This document shows, in pieces, positions 20,890-38,665 of a stretch of 64,000 nucleotides of DNA. Every line of letters begins with the position of its first letter. The stretch's first letter is position 1. This stretch comes from Mesostigma viride (taxonomy: Eukaryota > Streptophyta > Mesostigmatophyceae > Mesostigmatales > Mesostigmataceae): NCBI GenBank assembly GCA_009746045.1, contig RPFO01000050.1:2575368-2639367 (forward strand), read 5' to 3'. The notes under the pieces were generated by a model. That model saw only the letters and a list, made by a program, of their open reading frames with translations. It was not told the DNA's origin and made no database searches. The position numbers and the translations under genes are program-made.

Positions 20890-22214
20890 ACTTATCAGCA
20901 GATGTTTGCAAACACGCGGCTTCCCAGTGCTGGTGGGGGGTCATCGTCATCTATTACCTGAGCCCACTTGGCTTTGTCCATAATCTTTTTCCAAATCACG
21001 GAGAGGCCGAGGCACCCCATGTCCTCTACTAGCTGCTCCTTGAAATTGCGCGGGCCTTGCGGAGTCTAGCATTGCTGGGCCTGTTCCACGTGAGGTGCCT
21101 GCCTGGCTGAGCAGGTCGCAGCCGTGCAGGGGCCGGGCCACGAGATGTGTCTACCTGGTTGATGCGAGCTAAGTGCCCTACTAGTTGCAGTCTATGTTGC
21201 TTGACGGCGCTGGTGATAAGTGGCATGCCTAGGTAGAAGTTCACACTTATGCTTCACCAAAACTCGTAGGTAGCCAGCGCAGGACTTCAATTTGGAGATC
21301 GAATCCGGACATGAATTAATTAATTAAACACGTGCTCCCGTTGGAGAGTCACGGATCACGTACGTGGTGTTAATCCCTGAGTGTGCGCAATGGGTCTAAG
21401 GAGGCAGAGACCCCGGCCCAGCTTCCCTCGCGCCACAGGCATGCCACAGGGGGCTCATGTTCCACGTGAGGTGCCTGCCTGGCTGAGCAGGTCGCAGCCG
21501 TGCAGGGGCCGGGCCACGAGATGTGTCTACCTGGTTGATGCGAGCTAAGTGCCCTACTAGTTGCAGTCTATGTTGCTTGACGGCGCTGGTGATAAGTGGC
21601 ATGCCTAGGTAGAAGTTCACACTTATGCTTCACCAAAACTCGTAGGTAGCCAGCGCAGGACTTCAATTTGGAGATCGAATCCGGACATGAATTAATTAAT
21701 TAAACACGTGCTCCCGTTGGAGAGTCACGGATCACGTACGTGGTGTTAATCCCTGAGTGTGCGCAATGGGTCTAAGGAGGCAGAGACCCCGGCCCAGCTT
21801 CCCTCGCGCCACAGGCATGCCACAGGGGGCTCATGTTCCACGTGAGGTGCCTGCCTGGCTGAGCAGGTCGCAGCCGTGCAGGGGCCGGGCCACGAGATGT
21901 GTCTACCTGGTTGATGCGAGCTAAGTGCCCTACTAGTTGCAGTCTATGTTGCTTGACGGCGCTGGTGATAAGTGGCATGCCTAGGTAGAAGTTCACACTT
22001 ATGCTTCACCAAAACTCGTAGGTAGCCAGCGCAGGACTTCAATTTGGAGATCGAATCCGGACATGAATTAATTAATTAAACACGTGCTCCCGTTGGGGAG
22101 TCACGGATCACGTACGTACGTGGTGTTAATCCCTGAGTGTGCGCAATGGGTCTAAGGAGGCAGAGACCCCGGCCCAGCTTCCCTCGCGCCACAGGCATGC
22201 CACAGGGGGCTGAT
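20890..22214 (-). pseudogene. LINE ORF2 C-terminal relic, partly triplicated
   Basis: On the minus strand the relic reads GMPLITSAVKQHRLQLVGHL then ARINQVD, matching the GMPRISDEIRQRR and FVGHLART block of the RT at 2228-3853 but from a more diverged element. The single-copy part (about 20890-21083) continues the C-terminus with QLVEDMGCLGLSVIWKK and IMDKAKWAQ in another frame. The stretch from 21084 is a 376-bp tandem repeat in three copies (starts 21084, 21460, 21836). Each copy also includes a reversed family B hairpin tail (GTGCTCCCGTTGG) and (TTAA)n. It is not functional. Confidence 0.7.
21084..22214. repeat. 376-bp tandem triplication
   Basis: Three nearly identical 376-bp units; the third has a 4-bp insertion (extra TACG near 22115) and one base change in the hairpin loop region. 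The unit spans the junction between an RT relic and a family B tail, so the duplication arose after the two elements were nested. Confidence 0.9.
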
Positions 22215-22330
22215 GCCATCGGACCCGTCTAACTAAACGATCCGGGGCATCCACTGTGGGTATAATATGTCCCGTGTGAGCACTGCATTGCTATGATGAC
22301 GTGAGCAAACAAGCAGTGCTAGGAGAGGCG
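22190..22330 (-). mobile_element. SINE-like family B fragment
   Basis: It continues the minus-strand family B body beyond the last 376-bp unit and matches 27150-27230 (ATCGGACCCGTC, GCATCC...CTGTGGGT). Confidence 0.5.
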
Positions 22331-22519
22331 CATGGAGCTCTAGGCTGGCTGATGTCAATTGGCAACTGGTCAGGCTATGGGCACTTCAATGGCTACGTTC
22401 TACCCTGCATTGGCATTGCACTAAGAGATGGTGATGCCCACCTGAGCATGCATGGGTGTGACTACATCCATGGCTAGTCTAGCACGTAGGGGGCTTCCAC
22501 AGCTGCATGGTTGTTGACG

Positions 22520-22720
22520 GTCATGCAGGTCCCGGCCCGCCACGCCAGAATACCTTGGGCTTCTTGGGGTCTTGCTTGTGGTGGAGGTACTCCAGCCGCA
22601 TGCAGGTCGCGTCCCTGCTGCTGCTAAGCGGGGGTCAGGTTGTCGTCCAGCGTCCAGGAGAGGTCGTGCAGCTTCTTGTGGCACGAGAGGAACAGCCACT
22701 TATCCTCAATCCGGACATGC
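22520..22720 (-). pseudogene. ORF1 C-terminal relic
   Basis: On the minus strand it encodes DKWLFLSCHKKLHDLSWTLD followed by DNLTPA, a stop, and QQQGRDL. This corresponds to the FTLDDDLTLAQQQRRREL block of the ORF1 proteins near 6700 and 8370. It is diverged, and broken by a stop and frame changes. Confidence 0.55.
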
Positions 22721-22975
22721 ATGACCATAGCTTACGAGTCAGTCATTATCTAATCCGGCCGCTGTCGAGTTAGTCATATTCAGGATGATGATGATGACGA
22801 TAATGATGAATGGAGTGGGCAATGTGACGCCTTGAAATATGGCTTGCTATGTATTAATTATGGCTTGCCGGGCTTGCTTACAACTCTCATGTATGCAAGG
22901 AGCTTGTCCAATACACGCTCACAGTCATGTCATCGTCGCAGAGATGACATTTTGCATCGTTACATCATGCCTACC

Positions 22976-24274
22976 TCAACCCAGCCAATTGACAGGCCTG
23001 GAATCCGTTTTATTCGCACCCACGGCCTTGCGGATGGACATCTTCTCCCCCGCCCACTTCGCAGCGCCACGCTCAAAGCTCGTCATCTCCTTGGCCTCCC
23101 CGCCGCCCAGCCGCCGCTTGACCTGGCTATCCTTGATGGTCAGCCAGATGCGCTCCACCTCGGCACGCTGAGCTGGCAAGAAGAGCTCTGCAGCATCATG
23201 TGCCTCCTTCAGCAGCAGGTCCACGGCCGCCCGGGCCCTGCACCCACCCACCACATATCGACAATTCATGAATAATAATATGTTAATTTTGTTACTTAGT
23301 GTGGCCCAAACATCTGATGCGGTAGGTAAGCACCTCTATACTGGTTTAGACACGTGGAGACCTTACCAATACAGCCTACAGTCGCAACACCCATTGACTA
23401 TATCCTAGTCATCACCCAAGTCACTGCACCATGTAAACTGTACTGTAAGCTTGTAACATCTACCCAGAGACGACACACATATCAACTCCGATATAACTCT
23501 GGTTATCCTGCATAAACCAACACTAGCAAATCTACATATTTATCCCAAGAGAGAAATACCCATGTGCATAACAAACAAAAACAAAGCGGCAGCCCGCACA
23601 TGCATGCACGTACACCCATCACATTCACGAGACAAAGTGAAGAAACATCAACCACGCATGCCCCATGAAACACCCCGGTTGCACAACAAGCCAAAGGCAC
23701 CCACCACTGGTCTTGGTCACCCACCACACTCAATTGCTCAACGAGCAAAAAATGAGGATCCACTACCCACCACGCGTGCTTGTACTGCCCATGCGCATCC
23801 ACCAGGCATGCCAGCACGCCGCGCCGCTGCTCCCCCCTCAGCCGCAGCGCGTCCCTGGCCTCCCGTGCCGCCCTCTCCTCCTTCTCGCGGCGACGACGCT
23901 CCTTGTCCGCCGCCGTGACCACCGGCTTAGGGGGAGGGGGGGGGGCAAGGGGGGCAGGGGCCAGCAGTTCGTCCAAACCAAACGGGTCCAGCTCTTTCTC
24001 CGCCGCCGCCGTTGGTGCGACCCCAATGGCGTCCCCGCCTGGACACTGCTGGCTGGGAGCATCGCCTTGGAAGGATAAATGTCTGTCTGCAAGGTTCGCC
24101 GATGACCCGCCTGTGCCTGCGCCATCATGGCTACTGGCGTCCCGGTCACCTGGTGGGGATGAAGGCACACCCTGGCCATATGGCTCCATGGCATCGCTGC
24201 CGCAACGATCCTGCCCAAGCCCTGTCCCACCCATATCCGCCATGACGCTGGCGGCGCTATCTGGGAAGATAACC

Positions 24275-24349
<75 letters not shown>

Positions 24350-27300
24350 GCTGCTGGTACGCCAGCCGAGTTGCAGGCAACGTTACTGGCACCATTAGTA
24401 TCGTTTACAGACGGCGCCGATGCCTCGTTCGACTGCCCCCCGCCACTGCCCCTCACTGCTGGCCCATGAGCCACCTCCTCTTCCGCAAACCGTACATCCT
24501 CGGGCGTGACAGCTGGCAGCTTGTGGAGCGCCTTCTTGACCTCACTGACTGCGCGTGCAAACTGGGGGGGGGGCGGGGGGGGGGGGACAGGACAACAGGA
24601 TGATGATGCAGCAAAAGGGCAGCGGGATGCAGGCATGAGCGCGAGCAGCCTTCAAGGCAACTGCCAGGACCAACTGTGCGAATGACCTCGCCGTGCTGCC
24701 CAACCAATTCCGCAAGGCAACACCAGTATGACCTTATGCTAGCACGTGTGAGACGCAGATATCATCAAGGCAGGCAGCAAATACTAAACCATGTGCTGCC
24801 GAGCGCCACAGTGTGAGGCTGTGAGCTGCAGAGATGTTTATAGATACGCCGCCAGGATTTGCATGTGGTGGTTTGACAAAATTGAATCAATTAATTATTA
24901 ATTAATGCAGGAACCCACGAGGCTGATGGGGTACTAACAAATGTGGGATCCGACCTTTATGATTTCTTTGAGATGCATTCTTGCAACAACTCTCGCAGGG
25001 GTTACGGTGCCCGTCGGCATGCCACGGCGTCTCGGTCTACCCGCGTGCATGCGTGCAAACGGCAGCACCGCACGCCGCTGTCAAAGCAGTCTGCCGATCC
25101 CCCCCCTTCTGTTTAGATTTTGAGAGGGCGACCCACCTGTTTTCATATTGGAACAAGGAAGTCACCCCCTACAGCCCAAACTCTGGCTTAACAGTGGAAA
25201 CAAAGGGGTCGCCCTCTCCAGTCCATGGTCTGCCGTGGTTGTCTCGCTGAATAGCTACAGCCTTGTCTGTGCTACACAGCCACTGCTACAATGCCATCCC
25301 TGCGCCCACGCACCTGGTGCGAGTCATCGGTGTACTCTCTCCTTGTACGAGTCATCGATGCAAAACCGTCTCATACGCCAGCCCCATCACGCGCTCACCC
25401 ACCAACACATCAAAGATGTCATGTACAACATTTATGCCACCGAATCTAAATCTATACCTACCTGTCCTCGCGACTCGTCACCCTACCTGGTACATGCCCT
25501 CCTACTGCGTACGGATCATCACATGTGGCATGGCTCATTATCCAGACGTAAAATGGGTCATCCTACCTGGTACGAGTCGTCCGTGTGCATCTCGTAACGA
25601 ACGACCACCGCCACCCGCCACGCGTCCAGCCAGGCCGCGCGCCGGCGGTCCAACACCTGGGGACCAACTCCAGCGCGGTGGATGTAGATGTGGATGGAGC
25701 GGTGGAAGAAGTTATTATTAACATTGTCGATTAACCCTCCTATTCGGCTTAGCAGCTAAACATCCTGGTTAATTTTTTTATTATCAATGAGACAACCAAG
25801 GGGTTGAGTACTTGGATTACAAGTGGTTGGAAGGCCACGGAGCACAGAACCTTGAAACTGAGTGTGGTCAAACTAGCATGATTACGGTGGTAAAAGCTGT
25901 TGTTACTGGGAGGCCAAGAAGAACCGTATTATTACTAGGAGTGGACAAACCACGTTCACGAGCACGCACAATGGATCGGTCATAACGAGTACTCAGATAA
26001 CGGCCATGGCATCAAGCATTAAAACATTAAAATTTCAACATTGAGTGAATAAACTCGAGCTTCTGAGCGGGGGAAACGGTGGGTTCAAAGGGCACGACCC
26101 CGAGAGTTAGCGGGTTCATTCTTGCAGAAAGAAGAATGACCCCCCAAACCAATTCTACTACAGAAGAAGCGAAAAGCGGACAAGACAAAGGCCAGGCTCG
26201 AGTGTTCCTGTCCAAACCTTCCAGATTTCAGGCCTGCGCAGTGCGTCTCCTGGGGGTAGAAGCAATGCCGTCTGTACCATGGGGGCTCGGAAGAACAGGA
26301 AAGAAGATTATGTATTACTATGTATCATCTATGTAATATCTTTGTATTGACTAGATATAATAGCACATACTCATGAAACGGCCTCGTACCATCCCCTTAT
26401 GGCCGTGTCCACCCACTCACGACCATCCTTGGGCCCCACGGCCTTCCCTCCCCTGCGACATTCAGCACCTGCTCCTGGCCCCTAGACCCCTGTGTACCCC
26501 TGACCTTTGCCCAACCGCATGCCTTGTCCACCCCTTCCTTCCTTTCCCCTCCCCTGCAACAAACCGCCCATCCTCTTGTCCACCCACTCAGGCACCTCCC
26601 ATCCTCTGCAACAACGCACGCGTTCCCCTTTTACCTGCGACAGCGACTCCACAGTCTTGGCCACCAGCTCGCTGCACTCCTTGAGCAGCTTGGGCTCCCC
26701 CGCCACGCTGGGCGCCGACATGGCCTTCTCGAGCATGCTGAAGAAGGGCAGCACGTGGTCGCCCGCAACGTGGCCGCCCTCCAGCAGCTGGACCGCCAAC
26801 CTGGGGGGTGCAACCGGAGAATAAAGCGCAGCAATGGACAGGACCGATAGTGTGCGGTGGCAGACAGGATCAGTTTTGTTTCGTCAGCTGGACCGCCAAC
26901 CTGAGCGGTGCAACCCGGGACACTAGCGGTTGTGTTCTGTCCACACGAAGCTGCAGCGGGATGCGTTTTGTGCATCTGAAATGTCTTGGTGAGCGTGCAA
27001 GGTATGAGAAGTGCTGCTGCAGGAGAACAGCGCGTGAGAGGAGAAGCCGTGTGATAATTAATTAAACACGGGCTCCCGTTGGGGCGTCACGGAGCTGCAG
27101 AGTGCTTTGAATCCCTGAGTGTGCACAGTGGGCAGGGGGCAGAGCCCCCACCGTCCCTCAAGCCACAGGCACGATCGGACCCGTCGAAACCACCCCGCAT
27201 CCCCTGTGGGTGCAATAAAGCTTTGACATAGCAAAGCATAGCGGAAGGGCTGTAGGGCTGCCCCATGGTCCAGTGCCACAGATAGGCTTGGAACTCATTC

Positions 27301-27950
27301 AGAGGCGCCGGTTTGGGAGAATATAAAGGCCTCTTCCGGAGCCTGAGGGGTTTTAGGGACATATCCAGGGTTCACCCACAACCCCCATGTGATGGATTTG
27401 CGGTAAGCACGTGTGAGAAGGACAAGCTGTGGGCAGGGGCCCTCCAGGTCCTGCGTTGCTTTGCACATGCAACGGCACCCTGGCCGAACGGGGATGGCCT
27501 TACTATTACCTAGCCCAAGGGCCGGCATGATTTAATTAAGGAATGGCACGGGCTCCAGCCCTTGGACTCGGCAAGGACGCTGAGGAGCTAGTGTGCAAAA
27601 CAGGGAGAGCCAGCAAGCAGGAGGAACCATGGTTATTTAGAACCAGTGGGGACAAAAAGAACCAACGCGAGCACTTACTTGGAGGCCTTGGAGAATTTCG
27701 ACTTTTGGCCCACGTGGGCGCTGATTTTGCCTATCGCGACGCCCACGTCAATTGCAGCCGGGGCACCTCCACCATCACGGCTTCCCTCCACGGCGGCAGG
27801 TGGAGCTGGGGGAGCCTTCACCGCTACAGGTGGCGCAGGTGTCATTTGTGGCGAGTCCACTTTGGGGCGTTTCGACGCTGCTTCTGGTTCATTTTCGACA
27901 CGTGGCCGGCTAGCCGCCTTCGGGGGTGGAAGGCCGCCAAACAGACTCAT
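22976..27950 (-). CDS. Conserved-looking protein of unknown function, 526 aa
   Basis: Exons in coding order: 27950-27679, 26800-26635, 25656-25567, 24561-23771, 23237-22976. All introns are GT-AG and phases agree (2, 0, 0, 2). The N-terminus is Pro/Ala-rich (residues 1-75). It is followed by a probable helical region (KISAHVGQKSKFSKASK, then LAVQLLEGGHVAGDHVLPFF), a Trp/Tyr block ending RYEMHTDDSYQFARAVSEV, and an acidic and poly-Ala linker from a CTG repeat. Then come the short motif DPFGLDELL, a highly charged stretch (ADKERRRREKEERAAREARD), and a helical C-terminus with FERGAAKWAGEKMSIRKAVG ending NWLG. The layout recalls uncharacterised plant proteins, but I cannot place it in a named family. 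Whether the SINE-like and family C-like insertions in introns 1 and 2 affect expression is not known. It shares a 1-kb divergent upstream region with VPS29. Confidence 0.75.
24282..24357. repeat. (CTG)n coding microsatellite
   Basis: About 24 CTG/GCT units inside exon 4 of the 526-aa gene. In the gene's frame it encodes about 25 alanines; the other minus-strand frames would give poly-Gln or poly-Ser. Confidence 0.95.
26030..26290 (+). repeat. Diverged family C-like repeat
   Basis: It contains CAGGCTCGAGTGTTCCTGTC followed by CCAGATTTCAGGCCTGCGCA and CTCC, recalling the 3' half of family C. It lies in intron 2 of the 526-aa gene. Confidence 0.4.
27056..27395 (-). mobile_element. SINE-like family B element, longest copy
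   Basis: The minus-strand element starts near 27395 (CATGGGGGTTGTGGGTGAAC) and ends in the tail CAACGGGAGCCCGTG plus TTTAATTAATTA. The flanks GTGTGAT (left) and ATGTGAT (right) may be target-site duplications. Parts are found at 5140-5378, 9033-9185, 22190-22330, 32783-32945 and 38020-38085. It sits in intron 1 of the 526-aa gene in the same orientation as that gene. I did not find convincing tRNA-type A and B boxes. Confidence 0.6.
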
Positions 27951-28970
27951 TATGGAGCTAACTGGATGGTAATCAAATGCTTCCACGCTGATTCAAAGGT
28001 GTAGGGAAGGAGCTACTCCCAAAGATGCTCCTGTCACCAGCAAAGGCTGATATACCTAACTCGTTGGTTGTCACCGTCCAAAAGGATTAATGGTAAATGA
28101 CAAGCTGTTGCCTGCTAGCGAAACCGCAATGAATCGTCCACAAACAGCAACAACTAAATTAATTTATTTTTCATTGGTGCCGAATTTGTTTTTCCTCTTA
28201 CTTCTGAACTCTATCTAACGTGAGTGCTACTATATTCGTAAATGACCTCGAAACACGGCGCATGCACTGCTGATCGCGCTAAGTGTTGTTTCTACTTTCT
28301 CCAAGGTTTCTCAACCTTATAAACTCGGGGGGCCTTGGTTGGCAGAGCGCCATAACCTACTGCGGGCAACTCAGATGCGCCAGGCACGTGTGTCACCTCA
28401 CGCTTGCCGCAATCAACTTATCAAACTAGTTAAACTTGCATAGGTTTGCACTCTTTTGGCATAATTCCATTCCATTTGTCAATATATTTCATTTTTGGCG
28501 GAGGATCGAATGGTAATCGTGTATCAACGCTGAGTAACCACAAATCATCTGAACGAGATAGAAAGTTACTGGAAAACGTTTCCCAGTTCACGAAAAGAAT
28601 TCGGCAGGTCACCTCTTGTGCCTGGAAGTTGCCAACAAAACCTAAACTCACCATTATTGTGCGGGACATGCGCAATAATTGATGAGTGGCTTGTTAGCTT
28701 GTACTTTTATTCTTTCCAAAGAAGGTCAACAGTAACGTGAGGGATTCCTCGTACCGCGGGCACCAGTACACGCTTAGCTGCATGCACGGAAAACATCGGC
28801 AGTACCTTTGACATGAGGGAAGCTTCCTTGTTATCTCTCTAGAAGTATTGGAGATCGTATGCACTAGCTAGTTACCACTTTATGTCCAGCGTACGTTACT
28901 CTTAACAGTTGGAACCAGGATTTGGGGGATCTGCGTTTAGAAGGTTTCCTTGAGCATTAAGAGAGTCAAC
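27951..28970. promoter_or_regulatory. Divergent intergenic region, 526-aa gene / VPS29
   Basis: 1020 bp between two start codons facing away from each other, with no satellite or retroelement. It presumably carries both promoters. Minus-strand (28430-28675) and plus-strand (28446-28682) frames of about 80 codons have no recognisable motif. Confidence 0.5.
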
Positions 28971-36501
<7,531 letters not shown>

Positions 36502-37189
36502 CATGTGGCCTGGTTGCATGCGTCGGCAGGAAGCCACAATTGCTTCTGTATGTTTAGTCAGCATGGCATGGCCATCCCTTGCTTTGGGACTGATGTCATA
36601 TTTCAAAGTAGCTGCCATCTGTTTTCAAGGCTTGACTGCAGGCGTATTCTCCCAGGATTTGTAGAATCCTCTCCGCTTGAAGCATTGCATGCCATACATC
36701 AAGCTCTGGGGCTGACCGACGTGAAGCACCATCGCTGAGGTGACTGGTAAAGCCCTGGAAATCCACGAGGACCCTGTTGTCCATGGCAGTATTGCACATG
36801 TCGATTTGGTATCCAGGTACACTTGCTGTGAAGTGACATGCAAGCGCATGTGATTGAATGAATATCGGTACCAGTTTGTTTCCCATTTCATTTCCCCAGG
36901 TGTAGCGCACCGATGGAATTGATTAAAATATTCATCTTAGGCATCGATATATTGAAAATACGAGTTCGTTGTCCCCACAGTCGCGTCACTACAGTATGCA
37001 TGATGTTTTCTGCATGGCATACGTGGGCGTTTGGTTCACGCCGCACATTGAAAGTCCGATATGTTCTACAGTTTTTTCCGTTGCACCATATGCATTTTTC
37101 TTGGACGTTTGGACTTGGGAAACATGGCCGCATCGATATAAGGTCATGACTGCCTAGACAGATCCATTTGCAGGCCGTATCGTTCAGCT
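36502..37189. other. Downstream of VPS29; no gene seen
   Basis: Moderate-complexity DNA with short open frames only and no recognised motif or element. Confidence 0.4.
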
Positions 37190-37550
37190 CGATCGTAAAT
37201 TATATGGGAGCGAGAGCGATCGCAGCGATGGTGCTCACCGCTAGACGCGTACTCGATCCCGGCCAGCTATATAGTTAGGCTCGCGCCCTGATTGATCACG
37301 CAAGCTAGATCGATGTTCCCGGCCCCACCGTCTGCCTGTCATCTAGTCGCTAGCGTTTGCAGGCCATTAATATTTTCGATCAGTTGCACGAACACGGCTA
37401 CACATTAATCCATCTCCATTCATATCCAAATCATCCTGAACGATCGCTCGAAAACGCGGATCATAAGATAACGGCATGCAGGCCGATCGAGCTACCATGG
37501 TCCGCATCATGCTCCAGATTTCTGGCCTGCGCTGGTTGTCTCATTGATGT
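37190..37550 (+). repeat. Interspersed repeat family C, long copy
   Basis: It matches 810-1112 along its length, including GCGATCGCAGC, CCCGGCCAG, GGCCCCACCGTCT, ATCATCCTGAACGA and the conserved right end CTGGCCTGCGCTGGTTGTCT. It carries several small insertions, some of them GATCGATC-like. Confidence 0.7.
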
Positions 37551-38014
37551 GCTTGAAATACATGGCACTCGAACTCATGCGCTGCAAAAATGACCCCAAA
37601 TAAAAATTGCCATTGTTGAAGCAATAACTAGTTGATGAAAAACTAGCATGTGATGTATTATTCTGTGCTCAACGTACAATTTGGAATAAATAAAGTTGGA
37701 TGTTGCCCAGCGGCATGGACTCAAACCTTGCACGCGTACCTGCTCAGCAGTCAGTGCGCGCCAGCTACGTGACCATGTGTGCCACCACGAATCTAACGGG
37801 ATATAACGTGCATTCTTCATCGGCTAGTTCTAAGGGCAATACCGCCATATCCATCTCCTTGATATCATGGCATTCAAGCAGGAGAGAAATTCTCGTGGGA
37901 CTGAGCCACCTGGCGTATGGAAGGCGGGAATTCCTTTGTCTGAGCAGCGTCGCGTCTCAGAGAAAAGGGGCGTCATCCTGGCCCTGAAAGCCTCTTGATG
38001 GTGTCATATCTAGC

Positions 38015-38085
38015 ACATATGCTCATGGGGGTTGTGGGTGATCGAACCCTGGGTATACCCCTAAAAATGAATGAATGAATGAATG
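38015..38085 (+). mobile_element. Family B 5' fragment with (AATG)n tail
   Basis: CATGGGGGTTGTGGGTGATC then GAACCCTGGGTATACCCC matches the 5' start of the family B element (reverse complement of 27345-27395). It ends in four ATGA units. This looks like a very short copy with a different tail. Confidence 0.45.
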
Positions 38086-38184
38086 TGCTCACAGCCTCTC
38101 CACATGTGGCCTTGGCTGTCTGGAAATGTCGCGTGGGACTTCACCACCTGGGACATGGATGGTGCTACAGATAGAAAGTGGTGA

Positions 38185-38568
38185 TCACAGCCTCTCCATG
38201 GCCTCGAGCACTTTGTTCAGCTCCTCCAGCTTGGCCATGCGTATGCGCTCACTCTCAAAGATGAGCTGCGGGGACCAGGGAGTACCATGTACATGGAGCG
38301 CCACACACGAAAGAGCCGGTAAACAGGCCGGTGAAGGGGAATCAGGACATCAGCCGGCGCACGCATGGGAATATCATGTGGACAGCCAATGCAAGCTGGT
38401 AGGAATGGGATGCAATCAGGGAAGTAGCACCAGACGGGTGTGGCACAGGCGATTGTAGCACAGGCGATTGTAGCACAAAGGCGATTGTAGCACAAGGGGA
38501 TTGCTCCAGTTTTTCAGCTGGCTGATTCAGATACCAAAGCAACATCGCGTGCTGGCTGCCTTCACACG

Positions 38569-38665
<97 letters not shown>

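Noticed and set aside
27345-27395. Pol III internal promoter in family B
   Set aside because: Only partial matches to A/B boxes were seen, so I did not call the family a tRNA-derived SINE.
38015-38060. tRNA-like B box (GGTTCGATCAC on the minus strand)
   Set aside because: The orientation is opposite to the inferred element strand, no A box or cloverleaf was found, and other copies do not keep the motif.
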